A DNA stretch of 29,428 nt from NCBI GenBank assembly GCA_964383845.1, contig CAYLIF010000018.1:1-29428 (forward strand), written 5' to 3'. This document shows, one piece after another, positions 1-7,661 of this stretch. Both the position numbers and the translations under genes were made by a program. The notes beneath the pieces are model-generated. The model did not search any database. It saw nothing but the letters and a program-made list of their open reading frames with translations, and was not told where the DNA came from. This DNA comes from JAAZGD01 sp964383845 (GTDB lineage Bacteria; Bacillota; Clostridia; Peptostreptococcales; Anaerovoracaceae). Position 1 is the stretch's first letter, and each line of letters begins with the position of its first letter.

Positions 1-97
1 AAGTTTTTTCAGGCCATGCAAAATCAATCTTATTAATCATGTCCAAATAAGATTCTACTGATTCAAGCAAAACATTATAAAAATCTTCGTAATTCAT
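1..97 (-). CDS. Hypothetical protein, 5' end only
   Basis: An ATG at 95-97 is preceded by AGGAG (complement of 105-109) seven bases upstream, and the frame stays open to the left edge. Only 32 residues are visible, beginning MNYEDFYNVLLESVESY; they are acidic and probably helical. I do not recognise the family and assign no function. The gene lies downstream of the metallo-beta-lactamase gene and is separated from it by a terminator-like hairpin, so it probably has its own promoter, which I could not identify clearly. Confidence 0.6.
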   Translation of the reverse strand, partial: MNYEDFYNVLLESVESYLDMINKIDFAWPEKT

Positions 98-118
98 GAT
101 TTTTCTCCTAAAAGGTTC

Positions 119-146
119 TAAAAAGAAGCTCGTAATTAAGCTTCTT
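119..146 (-). terminator. Intrinsic terminator after the beta-CASP gene
   Basis: On the minus strand an 8-bp perfect stem (AAGAAGCT / AGCTTCTT, arms 139-146 and 123-130) closes an 8-base loop and is followed by a T run. It lies about 45 bases past the stop codon of the metallo-beta-lactamase gene and before the start of the next gene. The stem is AT-rich, so termination may be partial. Confidence 0.6.
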
Positions 147-191
147 CAACATAGTCAACCTTATAAATTCACTTTGAACCCAAGGGAAATA

Positions 192-1886
192 TTATATTGT
201 GTCCTCGGGCATTTTAATTTCGTTATCGTGCTGTTCTGCTACTAAAGATCTCAGGTTTACTGTGTCCTTCTCCAAAGACAATAAAAGATTATTCATTTCA
301 GCAACTTTGCTATGATTCATGTCTTTTCCTAGCACTAAATTAGCATCGGCATAAATTCCATTTAAGATATCGTGAACACTATTAACTCTTTTTCGGATGC
401 TATGAACTGTTTCGTGGTCAACAATATCCTTCCAGACCTGCTCCTCATTTGAAAATTCATCAGATTCCAATTTATATTCGCTTTCGCCTTTTACTACTAT
501 TGGACTAAAGTTTAATTTTTCATTGGCAAATTTAGCGAATTCTTCCTTCGCCTCTTCTTCTCCATGAACAAGAAATATTTGTTTTGGCTCTTTTTCGAAG
601 GCAGAAAGCCAAGACAATAATCCATTTTTGTCTGCGTGACCTGAAAATCCTTCTAGGTTATAAATTTCCGCATTTACGTGAATCTGCTCACCAAAGAGAG
701 TTACATCTTTTGCACCTTCTAAAATACGTCTTCCTAGTGTGCCCTCGGCTTGATAGCCTACAAAAACCACACTATTTTTACCATCCCATAAATTATGCTT
801 TAGATGATGCCGGATTCTTCCAGCTTCACACATTCCGCTTGCAGAAATAATAACTTTGGCATTTTTATCTCTATTTAAAAATCGGGACTCATCGGCAGAA
901 CGTGTGAATTTAAGGTTTTTAAAATCTAAAGGATTATCACCCTTCAGTATATATTCTCTGGTTTCATCATCAAAGTCCTGTGCATTTCTTCTGAACACCT
1001 CTGTAGCAGTGGTAGCCATAGGTGAATCTATATATACCATAACTTTGTCCAATTCTTTTTGAGCTTTTGGGTTTTGTTCGTAAAAACGATTGAATTCAAA
1101 GATTAGCTCTTGTGTTCTTCCTACAGCGAAAGAAGGAATAATTACATTTCCCCCTCTTTTTATAGTCTTTAATACAATATCCAATAAATTTTCAACACTG
1201 TCGGAGTTCTCTGGGTGAAGTCTATTGCCGTATGTTGTTTCCATAATCAAGAAGTCTGCTTTTTTTATTTTTTTCGGATCTCTTAATAGGGGTCTGTTCT
1301 CTACACCCAGATCTCCCGAAAAAACGATTTTTGAAATTTTTTCGCCTTTAGGTTCCTGATCATCTACCCATAGTTCAATAATGGCTGACCCCAAAATATG
1401 CCCCGCTTCATTGAAAACGATTTTCATTTCATCATTTATCTCAACGAGCTGATCATATAAAATAGGTTTTACTAGCGTTAATGTCGCTAGGGCATCTTCT
1501 ATATCATACAGAGGTTCTATGCGAAACTCTTTACCTGCCCGCTTTGCTTTTTCGTTTTTCCATTCAGCTTCTTTCGAATGTATATATGCAGAGTCCTTTA
1601 ACATAACTTCCAGTAGATCTGCTGTGGATGTAGTGCAATATATAGGTCCTGAAAATCCTCTCTTCACCAATAATGGTAATCTTCCACAATGATCAATATG
1701 CGCATGACTCAAAACAACGCAATCAATCTCCCTTGTATTAAAACTGAAATCCTCATAGTTCATTGCATCTTCTGCTTTTCCACCTTGAAATTGACCGCAG
1801 TCAAGCAATACTTGATGTTTTTCTGTGGAAATTAAATGACATGAACCTGTAACACCCTCAGCCGCTCCGCAAAATTTTATTTTCAT
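192..1886 (-). CDS. MBL-fold beta-CASP ribonuclease (CPSF/YSH1-like)
   Basis: A 564-residue metallo-beta-lactamase-fold protein of the beta-CASP RNA-processing type. The zinc motif HAHIDH is at residues 61-66. The ending has the RMMBL-type signatures SASGMCEAGR and GFSGHAD, as in the bacterial CPSF73-like nucleases. The expected activity is zinc-dependent endo- and/or 5'-exonucleolytic cleavage of RNA in the cytoplasm. The start at 1886 is chosen over an in-frame start at 1904 because AGGAGGT (1893-1899) sits at ideal spacing before MKIKFCG. A promoter lies just upstream and a hairpin terminator follows, so it looks like a single-gene transcript between the Tad-like operon and the gene at the left edge. 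About 110 residues beyond the catalytic core are not recognised. The family is clear; the RNA substrate is unknown. Confidence 0.9.
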   Translation of the reverse strand: MKIKFCGAAEGVTGSCHLISTEKHQVLLDCGQFQGGKAEDAMNYEDFSFNTREIDCVVLSHAHIDHCGRLPLLVKRGFSGPIYCTTSTADLLEVMLKDSAYIHSKEAEWKNEKAKRAGKEFRIEPLYDIEDALATLTLVKPILYDQLVEINDEMKIVFNEAGHILGSAIIELWVDDQEPKGEKISKIVFSGDLGVENRPLLRDPKKIKKADFLIMETTYGNRLHPENSDSVENLLDIVLKTIKRGGNVIIPSFAVGRTQELIFEFNRFYEQNPKAQKELDKVMVYIDSPMATTATEVFRRNAQDFDDETREYILKGDNPLDFKNLKFTRSADESRFLNRDKNAKVIISASGMCEAGRIRHHLKHNLWDGKNSVVFVGYQAEGTLGRRILEGAKDVTLFGEQIHVNAEIYNLEGFSGHADKNGLLSWLSAFEKEPKQIFLVHGEEEAKEEFAKFANEKLNFSPIVVKGESEYKLESDEFSNEEQVWKDIVDHETVHSIRKRVNSVHDILNGIYADANLVLGKDMNHSKVAEMNNLLLSLEKDTVNLRSLVAEQHDNEIKMPEDTI

Positions 1887-1906
1887 ATTCTTACCTCCTG
1901 CCAAAC

Positions 1907-1935
1907 ATTATACTATCTCTTAAGTCTAATAACAA
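1907..1935 (-). promoter_or_regulatory. Sigma-A-like promoter of the beta-CASP gene
   Basis: On the minus strand TTGTTA (1930-1935) is followed after 17 bases by a perfect TATAAT (1907-1912). Transcription would begin near position 1900, just before the ribosome binding site, giving a very short leader. The -35 box matches consensus at only four of six positions. Confidence 0.55.
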
Positions 1936-1977
1936 TTAGAGATATTAGTCATAATATAAAAGAGAAATAGTGGTATA

Positions 1978-2400
1978 TTATAATATTTCGTAGCAAGAAG
2001 TCCTGGTTATAATTGTTTCATCAAAGATTTTTGTGCGGAACAAGGATTTGGCGTTTACTATTACTGTTGCTGTAACCCTAGGATTCTTCTCAGAATTGTT
2101 GATAGCATAGCAAGTGGAATCGTCTTCATAATTTAATGTTAATGCATACCCATCTTTTATCCCTATTTTGCGACACACATTCTCTAATACTTTTTCTGAA
2201 TCATGATTATCCTTAAGGAAAATGATTCTGCCCTTGAAATAATCTTCTTCGCTTAAAAGAAGAGCTGCCTGAGCAGCACATTCTTCAGAAGTATCTTTTA
2301 TTATGTTTTGAAGCATTAAGTAACGATCCATGTCCTGATTAAAGGTCATAAAGCCCACATTTACTATTAATAATGCCAAGAAAATTATATACACCTTCAT
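1978..2400 (-). CDS. Pilin-like membrane-anchored protein, last gene of Tad-like operon
   Basis: A 140-residue protein starting MKVYIIFLALLIVNVGF. This is one N-terminal hydrophobic helix with almost no leader before it, followed by a soluble, mostly alpha/beta region with three cysteines in the exported part and one near the end (SCYEIL). The size and plan resemble TadE/TadF-type minor pilins, but no Flp-type cleavage motif is visible. The ATG has AAGGA at good spacing. It lies 11 bases after the preceding pilin-like gene and ends the operon. It may be a minor or tip subunit of the Tad-like appendage; this comes from context and architecture, not a recognised domain. Confidence 0.6.
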   Translation of the reverse strand: MKVYIIFLALLIVNVGFMTFNQDMDRYLMLQNIIKDTSEECAAQAALLLSEEDYFKGRIIFLKDNHDSEKVLENVCRKIGIKDGYALTLNYEDDSTCYAINNSEKNPRVTATVIVNAKSLFRTKIFDETIITRTSCYEIL

Positions 2401-2411
2401 CTGTTTTCCTT

Positions 2412-2822
2412 CTAATCTTCTTTTTCGAGAAACTCGCTGGCGGTATATCCTTCTATGACATAAACATATCGATTATCCTCTTCATCAATAATTGTTCCGC
2501 CACCAGCCATTATTTCGGTCATTACAAGTTCTATCCTATAATCAATAAATCTGTTTGAACCCAAGGAGTAACGCTTCTGTGGTGTCTTTTGATTACTTGT
2601 CATTGTAGCCCCCTCAACACCTGGTATAGCAAGTAGCTCTTCTATAACTTGCTCCTGATGTTCCCGAGAAAAATAGCCAGCTTGCTTGGCATCTTCTTTT
2701 GCTGAATAAACGATAGATTGAATAAGGTTAACCTTAGCAATGTTTTTTTGCTCATAAACAATCTGCATCATAAATAGCAAAAGTATAGGTAGAATTGCTA
2801 AAAGCACTATAAACTGTTTCAT
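2412..2822 (-). CDS. Pilin-like membrane-anchored protein of Tad-like operon
   Basis: A 136-residue protein with the N-terminus MKQFIVLLAILPILLLF, one hydrophobic helix over residues 3-23 and then a soluble domain. It shares its first residues with the two smaller proteins encoded just before it. Its start codon overlaps the stop of the 52-residue gene in an ATGA arrangement, so translation is probably coupled. The soluble part (AIPGVEGATMTS, then IELVMTEI) resembles no enzyme I know. The candidate role is a TadE-like minor pilin; a secreted, membrane-tethered accessory protein is the alternative. Confidence 0.6.
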   Translation of the reverse strand: MKQFIVLLAILPILLLFMMQIVYEQKNIAKVNLIQSIVYSAKEDAKQAGYFSREHQEQVIEELLAIPGVEGATMTSNQKTPQKRYSLGSNRFIDYRIELVMTEIMAGGGTIIDEEDNRYVYVIEGYTASEFLEKED

Positions 2823-2977
2823 GGTTTTTCCTGTTCAAAGTTGCTACGCATGTTTATACTGTCTTGCCAGCTTTTTTCAAGAAAGGATTCAATTGTATTA
2901 TCACCGGGTCCAACAATAATCCCATAAATAAAAACACCTAAAGCTATCATTGCTACTAGTACAATAAACTGTTTCAT
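2819..2977 (-). CDS. 52-residue Flp-like mini-pilin (small ORF)
   Basis: A 52-residue frame beginning MKQFIVLVAMIALGVFIYG and ending SNFEQEKP. Its first 15 residues are nearly identical to those of the 47-residue protein encoded 16 bases upstream (MKQIIVLVAMIALGV), so the two genes are tandem paralogs; the tails differ completely. It has one N-terminal transmembrane helix and then about 30 polar residues. Its stop overlaps the start of the next gene (ATGA), which supports translation. The ribosome binding site is weak (GAG), so it may be expressed by coupling or at a low level. It is probably a minor pilin of the Tad-like system; no biochemical function is claimed. Confidence 0.65.
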   Translation of the reverse strand: MKQFIVLVAMIALGVFIYGIIVGPGDNTIESFLEKSWQDSINMRSNFEQEKP

Positions 2978-2993
2978 ATGCTTATACTCATAG

Positions 2994-3137
2994 CTAAGGC
3001 GAAACTATGGAAGATGCAGTTACCTCTTCCATAACCGAGGCTGCTAGATCCTGGGCCACTCCACCAAAGCCAGCTATAATAGCTGCAATTGTAACACCCA
3101 AAGCAATCATCGCTACTAAGACAATAATTTGTTTCAT
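2994..3137 (-). CDS. 47-residue Flp-like candidate major pilin
   Basis: A 47-residue protein starting MKQIIVLVAMIALGV, with one hydrophobic helix over about residues 4-26 and a short acidic and polar tail (VMEEVTASSIVSP). The ATG at 3135-3137 has a strong GGGAGG three to five bases further from it than usual pilin leaders; an upstream in-frame extension has no such site and overlaps the TadC-like gene. Its size matches mature Flp pilins and it follows the TadB/TadC-like genes, where Flp pilins often lie. Unlike standard Flp precursors it has no basic leader and no G/XXXXEY cleavage box. It is the best candidate for the main subunit because it has the best ribosome binding site of the four small genes. 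Confidence 0.65.
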   Translation of the reverse strand: MKQIIVLVAMIALGVTIAAIIAGFGGVAQDLAASVMEEVTASSIVSP

Positions 3138-3154
3138 GGTAAAACCTCCCTTAA

Positions 3155-3784
3155 TTAAAATAATAGCTGAAACATTTCTTGTTGTTTCAAGTAATAAGAC
3201 GTATAAATAAAATTCACACAAATAACCAACACATTTATTACTACGGGAAGATAAATCAGGTCACTTATTGTTTCATCTCTACGGATTTTCTCAGTCATTC
3301 TTATCTCTCCAATTGATTTTTGATGTGATAGAAGAATTTCTGAAAGCGCTAGAGGGTCTAAATCATCCCATTGTAAAAGTACTCCTGCAAATTCTCTAGC
3401 TCTTGACGTTCCTGCATAAGATGAAAAAAAGTCCATTGCTTCTTCTCTTTGATTTACCCTCAATCGAGACAGCATTCCTAAAAAAGCGGGTTTAAGATAG
3501 CCATCTTTTCTTGAAAGTCTAGTGATAACAAAATCTCTGCTCATTCGTCTGCCTGTACCTAGTAGCAATAAGTTTCTCAGAAAAGATATAGACTCCGCAA
3601 CTTCTTTATCTATTTCCTGGTTTTTTCTTTTTTTCAATAGGGCTGTTTCGGACAATCTGCTCCCACCTTCTTTTTTCAATCCCTCGACTCTCCGACGTAG
3701 ATCACCTTTGCTATTATTAAAGAACAGCAAGGCAATGCCGATGATAGCTAAAGAACAATGAAAATATATTATATACTCGTACAT
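3155..3784 (-). CDS. TadC-like membrane protein (T2SS_F superfamily, short)
   Basis: A 209-residue protein with a transmembrane helix near residues 4-22, a basic cytoplasmic helical region (residues 25-170), and a second hydrophobic helix around 176-197. This half-GspF plan, together with its place directly behind the TadB-like gene, points to the TadC-type inner-membrane platform of a Tad/Flp assembly machine. It is about a third shorter than typical TadC proteins (near 300 residues) and seems to lack some transmembrane segments. A strong AAAAGGAGG precedes the ATG. It would work in the membrane with the TadB-like protein and the secretion ATPase. Confidence 0.65.
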   Translation of the reverse strand: MYEYIIYFHCSLAIIGIALLFFNNSKGDLRRRVEGLKKEGGSRLSETALLKKRKNQEIDKEVAESISFLRNLLLLGTGRRMSRDFVITRLSRKDGYLKPAFLGMLSRLRVNQREEAMDFFSSYAGTSRAREFAGVLLQWDDLDPLALSEILLSHQKSIGEIRMTEKIRRDETISDLIYLPVVINVLVICVNFIYTSYYLKQQEMFQLLF

Positions 3785-3796
3785 TTAAACCTCCTT

Positions 3797-4741
3797 TTAA
3801 AAGTCGAATCGTTGGTGATTTACCATTTCTGTTAGAATTACGTTTAGCAAAAAGAATCCTATAATCATTAAGAAAAGCAAGAAACCTTGGGATGTCATAA
3901 ATTGATGCCGTAAAAATTCCCTCCAAGAAAGACCAATGAAATGCACTGAAACTAAAGCGGTAGTAATATACATGCCAGGCACTAAAAATAAAACCATTTT
4001 TGTTGCTTCTGCGTTAAGTCTTTTTCTATTCTCACCTAAAACTCGTGCTTCTCTAAGTTGAATGAAAATGTCTTCTAATGCTAGGGAAATATCCTCTCCT
4101 GTAGTAAGGGCAACTCCCAAGTTATATGTGAACATTTTGCCCCAATTTGAGTTAACTGCGAAAGAGAATTGTTCCTCAGCTATTTTTACGGAGTAGGATG
4201 AGGAATCATTTCTTACTTGGTACAACATTTTAGACAAAAGGATAGTTAGTTGGCCTTTTGATTTCTCTGTAGCAGATATTCTGGCCATTGTTTCAAGAAC
4301 ATCACTACTTGTTGCCCGATAATTACTTAGAAATTCACCTAAAAATTCTTCCCCTTCAGAACATACCTTTTTCCTCATGTTTTCTAAACGACTTCGTAAA
4401 AACATATAGGGAAAGGATGCCATTAATGATGCACTTAGTAATGCTACTAACCAGCCATAATAATTAAAGGTTGGCAACAATACTAGAAGAAAAATGGTTA
4501 GACACAAAAATATAAAAGCACTTGATGACACCCTTTTACCTATAACTGCCAACAGTACATTATCTAAGTGCCTTCGGAATGGACTTGCTTGCTTTTCTTG
4601 TTTCCTGCGTGTTTTTAATCTCTTTCTCATTGTGAATTCTAAAAAAATACATCTGAAAGATGGTCCAAAAATAGTAAATATGCCTATTGAAAGTAGGGAG
4701 TATAATATAATCTTTATTGTTATAATTATTATTTCAATCAA
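3797..4741 (-). CDS. TadB-like membrane protein (T2SS_F superfamily)
   Basis: A 314-residue protein with hydrophobic segments near residues 5-25, 70-105, 245-265 and 280-300 around a cytoplasmic helical domain. This is the layout of TadB/GspF-type platform proteins that couple the secretion ATPase to pilin polymerisation. The start is TTG at 4739-4741. It is supported by GGAGG six bases upstream and by overlap with the stop of the ATPase gene (TTGA), so translation of the two is probably coupled. A conserved-looking stretch (GVALTTGEDISLALEDI) resembles the TadB/GspF core where a glycine precedes the helical hairpin. Confidence 0.75.
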   Translation of the reverse strand: MIEIIIITIKIILYSLLSIGIFTIFGPSFRCIFLEFTMRKRLKTRRKQEKQASPFRRHLDNVLLAVIGKRVSSSAFIFLCLTIFLLVLLPTFNYYGWLVALLSASLMASFPYMFLRSRLENMRKKVCSEGEEFLGEFLSNYRATSSDVLETMARISATEKSKGQLTILLSKMLYQVRNDSSSYSVKIAEEQFSFAVNSNWGKMFTYNLGVALTTGEDISLALEDIFIQLREARVLGENRKRLNAEATKMVLFLVPGMYITTALVSVHFIGLSWREFLRHQFMTSQGFLLFLMIIGFFLLNVILTEMVNHQRFDF

Positions 4742-6111
4742 GTTACCCCTCCTTCTTTTGACCCTAAGTCAGCTAAAATTTCCTCAAATTCCATATATTT
4801 GCCGGAATTTTCTTGTATAGCAATTCCTCTTTTGTTTTCACTGATTTTTGGCGAAAACTCCCATTTTTCTGTCAAAAAATTGTACTGACAAATAGGTTTC
4901 ACCATTATATTTCCTTTTTCTCTATCTACATCAATTTCGTTTATACTCTTTAATCTTTTTTGGTTTTTATCTCTAAGCTGGACAAAATGAAATAGATAAT
5001 CAAAAGAGCTTGCAACTCTTTTGGCCAAAAAATCTTGATCACCACCAAGAGATTTCACTATTTCTGCTGCAACTTCATAGGGGAAGTCTTCCGGATTACC
5101 ACAATGATAGGTGATTTTTACTCGTCTCGTCCCTTTACCCGTTATCCTTAATAGGGTGTCTAATGCTATACCTTCCCTTGCTTCTCCCATTATGATATAG
5201 TCCGCATCGCTTCTCATAAGATTTTTTGTGATTCCAGATAACTTCTCATTGTCGGCAATCAATTGGACTATTGGAGCATTAGGCATTAATTTGTGCAGGG
5301 GGATTTCTGGATCCGTTTCAACTAGAACACCTTCTAAGTCATCTTCTTCATAACTTTGCCAAGTACTAAGAAATGTAGTTTTTGCTGTCCTAACAGCACC
5401 TAAAAAGGCAACATTAAAACCTAATGCCACCATAGTTTTAAACAAAGGGATAGCATCCTTTGGTATTGTTCCTCTCTCTCCCTGTTCTTCAAATGTATAT
5501 GAGGGAATAATATATCTTCTAAAAATAATTACATCTTGATCGTTTTTTACCATATCCCCTTTAAAAATTGTAACTCGAGTACCATCTAAGAGATAAATCT
5601 CATGGAAGTCTCTGTTAGATCGTTCTTTGGGTTTTAGTAGCAAAAGTGCACCTATGAGCTGTAATCTTCGCTCCCCAGTCATTCTTTGTTCTTTTAATAC
5701 CATTCGGCCATTTTCCATGAAATATATGCGTTCCCCAATTACTTTAGCGGATCCAGAGTTCTTATATTCAGGAGAAAACCATTGGGCAAGAGATCCCATC
5801 CCCCAGTTCTCATGGTAAATCCCTTCCTCTAAACTGGAATACCAATTAGGGAAGGAGGATTTCCTGATATCTTTTTCCTTTAAATAGTTTCTTATATTAT
5901 CTTTGAAAAAATTGCTTTCTTTTTCGTAGCCCATAATTGCTTTTTTCTGTATATCTAATAACTCCTCCATATAGTCCCCTGACTCTTCCCATTGCCTTTG
6001 GAACTCCAAATGTAGTTCTTGGCATAGATCCGTAAAACTCTCAAAAGATGAATCCGAAATTTTCTCAAATTTTATTTCTTGAATTTGATCTTCTAAATAG
6101 AATCGATTCAT
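4738..6111 (-). CDS. TadA/CpaF-like secretion ATPase with altered Walker A
   Basis: A 457-residue ATPase of the type II/IV secretion family. Residues 1-220 form a divergent N-terminal region. The nucleotide-binding part has a P-loop GAVRTAKTT at 238-246, an acidic stretch VETDPE at 264-269, a Walker B/GE-R box DYIIMGEAREG at 304-314, and a histidine-box position at TYHCGN (335-340). The usual GxxxxGK(T/S) is altered: the last glycine is alanine (AKTT). The common THANS histidine box is also replaced. The catalytic lysine, Walker B glutamate and arginine remain, so ATPase activity is plausible. It sits between TadZ-like and TadB-like genes, as in tad loci, and probably powers subunit export and assembly from the cytoplasmic side. 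Confidence 0.8.
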   Translation of the reverse strand: MNRFYLEDQIQEIKFEKISDSSFESFTDLCQELHLEFQRQWEESGDYMEELLDIQKKAIMGYEKESNFFKDNIRNYLKEKDIRKSSFPNWYSSLEEGIYHENWGMGSLAQWFSPEYKNSGSAKVIGERIYFMENGRMVLKEQRMTGERRLQLIGALLLLKPKERSNRDFHEIYLLDGTRVTIFKGDMVKNDQDVIIFRRYIIPSYTFEEQGERGTIPKDAIPLFKTMVALGFNVAFLGAVRTAKTTFLSTWQSYEEDDLEGVLVETDPEIPLHKLMPNAPIVQLIADNEKLSGITKNLMRSDADYIIMGEAREGIALDTLLRITGKGTRRVKITYHCGNPEDFPYEVAAEIVKSLGGDQDFLAKRVASSFDYLFHFVQLRDKNQKRLKSINEIDVDREKGNIMVKPICQYNFLTEKWEFSPKISENKRGIAIQENSGKYMEFEEILADLGSKEGGVT

Positions 6112-6858
6112 TTAAGCCATATTTCCTTTCTCAGAAGCAACTATTTCTAATTTCTTTACCATCTGTGAAACCTCATTTTTGTAAGCACTTTTTCCATATT
6201 GCATCAAACTTTTCTTTTCCCATTCCGCCCGACAACCATTTGGAGAAATAGGGATCTTATGATAAAGGCCTTCTTTTAAGTTAAGTCTTTCTCTGATGTA
6301 AGAGAGAGAGTAGGGATGGAACTTATCATATTTATTAACCACATATTGGTCGAAATTAATAGAGAGTCCCTGGTAAATAGTTTTTTGCTGTTCCCAACGT
6401 GTTAATACAGATTCGTTTTGTGTTAAAACAAGTACATTAATGCCTCTCATTGCTAAGCTTCCTAAAACCAACCCATTGTCAATGTCACACCCTCCGTCAA
6501 CAATAATAAAAACAAATTGTTTTTCAAGAGATTTTATAATTTTCAATGCATCTTCCGGGAAATATTGGCGATGATTCAATTCCTTCTCTAATCCCGATAT
6601 TCCATATAAGTTCTCTTTAATATGATATCTTCTAAACAAAGGCTCACCTATCACTGTGCCTGACTCCAAACTTTTTCTAAAACCTTCCAGAGATGGTATT
6701 GGCTCTTTGATAAAATCGCAAGATCGTCGATTATTCATAGCCAGCCGCAAAACTTTACAGGAAGGATACTTTTTTGCAATTTCTTCAGAAGCCGACTGAG
6801 CTAACATCGTTGTTCCAACTTTATAATCACCTCCGTGAAATACCATTAAAATACTCAT
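6112..6858 (-). CDS. TadZ/CpaE-like MinD-family ATPase
   Basis: A 248-residue protein of the ParA/MinD superfamily. A deviant P-loop at residues 9-17 (GGDYKVGTT) lacks the usual second lysine, as in CpaE/TadZ proteins (GGVGTT type). A Walker B-like strand, FVFIIVDGGCD, lies near residues 115-125. No receiver domain precedes it; the fold begins at residue 1. Family members place the Tad machine in the cell, often at a pole. Its stop abuts the start of the secretion ATPase gene and its own ATG directly follows the SAF-protein gene (TAGATG). The low conservation means another ParA-like role cannot be excluded, but the neighbours make a TadZ function most likely. Confidence 0.7.
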   Translation of the reverse strand: MSILMVFHGGDYKVGTTMLAQSASEEIAKKYPSCKVLRLAMNNRRSCDFIKEPIPSLEGFRKSLESGTVIGEPLFRRYHIKENLYGISGLEKELNHRQYFPEDALKIIKSLEKQFVFIIVDGGCDIDNGLVLGSLAMRGINVLVLTQNESVLTRWEQQKTIYQGLSINFDQYVVNKYDKFHPYSLSYIRERLNLKEGLYHKIPISPNGCRAEWEKKSLMQYGKSAYKNEVSQMVKKLEIVASEKGNMA

Positions 6859-7506
6859 CTAAAGAAACTCCTCTCTTTGAACCAACAAAAAACCCGTAGT
6901 TTTTTCTTTTATATAATCTAGCAAAATACGGTATTCCTCTAGGGTACAATAAAGTTCAATGTGATGAATTATTCCAGTGCTTTCTCTTCTCTCTAATATG
7001 TTTTTTTGTATATATGAACCTTCTGGATTTTCGATTTCTACTTCGTTTTGGTCTTTTACAAAAGCAATCTCATATTTCCCAAAACTTAAAAGCTCTTCTT
7101 CTCCGTAGATTTCAATCCAGTCTCCTTTTCTCAGTGTGCTGCTCTTAGAAAATATCCAAGAGGATGGAATAGAAAACACGGACCTGTTATCTGTAAGGCT
7201 ACTATTTACAGTTTCAAAATATCTAGCTACCACTTGAGAGTTGGCTGGTATAAATTGCGTGGCTTGGCTGTTAATTATATTTTGAATATCTTGTCCCATA
7301 ATAGCTCCACCTACTATTGTTTCCTTATCAACGTATGCTTTTTTAAACATTTGGTTGGTGAGGAGTTCTCCCTTTTTAATATCTACAGCGGTTACTGGTA
7401 TTTCTATTTGTTGGTAACTCTGTCGGCCTTGGGTTTCCCAGTAATAGCCCCCTGCTAAGGCCAGTATAATAAGAATTATTCCAACTGTTGGTTTTATATA
7501 TCTCAT
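6859..7506 (-). CDS. CpaB/RcpC-like SAF-domain protein, first gene of Tad-like operon
   Basis: A 215-residue membrane-anchored protein with a hydrophobic helix near residues 7-22 and an SAF-type domain: IPVTAVDIKKGELLTNQMF, then FIPANSQVVARYF about 60 residues later. This is the pattern of CpaB/RcpC proteins, which act on the outer side of the membrane in Tad assembly. In Gram-positives they have no outer-membrane secretin partner. The start at 7506 (MRYIKPT) is preferred to an in-frame ATG at 7524 because AAAGGGA stands at the right distance only before 7506. It opens the operon, about 28 bases downstream of the predicted transcription start. Confidence 0.7.
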   Translation of the reverse strand: MRYIKPTVGIILIILALAGGYYWETQGRQSYQQIEIPVTAVDIKKGELLTNQMFKKAYVDKETIVGGAIMGQDIQNIINSQATQFIPANSQVVARYFETVNSSLTDNRSVFSIPSSWIFSKSSTLRKGDWIEIYGEEELLSFGKYEIAFVKDQNEVEIENPEGSYIQKNILERRESTGIIHHIELYCTLEEYRILLDYIKEKTTGFLLVQREEFL

Positions 7507-7540
7507 ATTATCCCTTTCATCCATATTTTACCATGTTTTT

Positions 7541-7568
7541 ATTATACTCTTTTGCCATTATATGTCAA
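7541..7568 (-). promoter_or_regulatory. Sigma-A consensus promoter of the Tad-like operon
   Basis: On the minus strand a perfect TTGACA (7563-7568), a 16-base spacer and a perfect TATAAT (7541-7546) lie between the rpe terminator and the SAF-protein gene. The predicted start of transcription is near 7534. Both hexamers match consensus exactly, so basal transcription should be strong unless repressed. I see no obvious operator palindrome over it. Confidence 0.85.
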
Positions 7569-7585
7569 TAGCAAATAATAGTATC

Positions 7586-7622
7586 TATAAAAAAACCTGC
7601 TTGCTTTTATAGCTTGCAGGTT
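7586..7622 (-). terminator. Intrinsic terminator after rpe
   Basis: On the minus strand AACCTGC (7616-7622) pairs with GCAGGTT (7594-7600). Two further G-C pairs extend the stem inside a small mismatch, and a run of seven T residues follows (complement of 7589-7595). It lies 40-75 bases past the rpe stop and closes the housekeeping operon. Confidence 0.85.
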
Positions 7623-7661
7623 AAGGTATACGAATCTCTGTAAATTTTTAATTACATTTTT

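Noticed and set aside
98..191. Promoter for the gene at the left edge
   Set aside because: TTGACT occurs about 60 bases before the ATG but the sequence 17 bases on (TTACGA) is a poor -10 and overlaps the terminator hairpin.
584..1062. Plus-strand open frames opposite the beta-CASP gene
   Set aside because: They lie wholly inside a well-supported minus-strand gene, lack ribosome binding sites and resemble no family.
1936..1977. Terminator for the Tad-like operon after its last gene
   Set aside because: The 42 bases hold only very AT-rich short inverted repeats (TAATATA/TATATTA) without a clear T run, so I cannot support a terminator.
3717..3926. Minus-strand frame of 69 codons between the TadB- and TadC-like genes
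   Set aside because: It overlaps both genes out of frame and has no ribosome binding site; it is a shadow.
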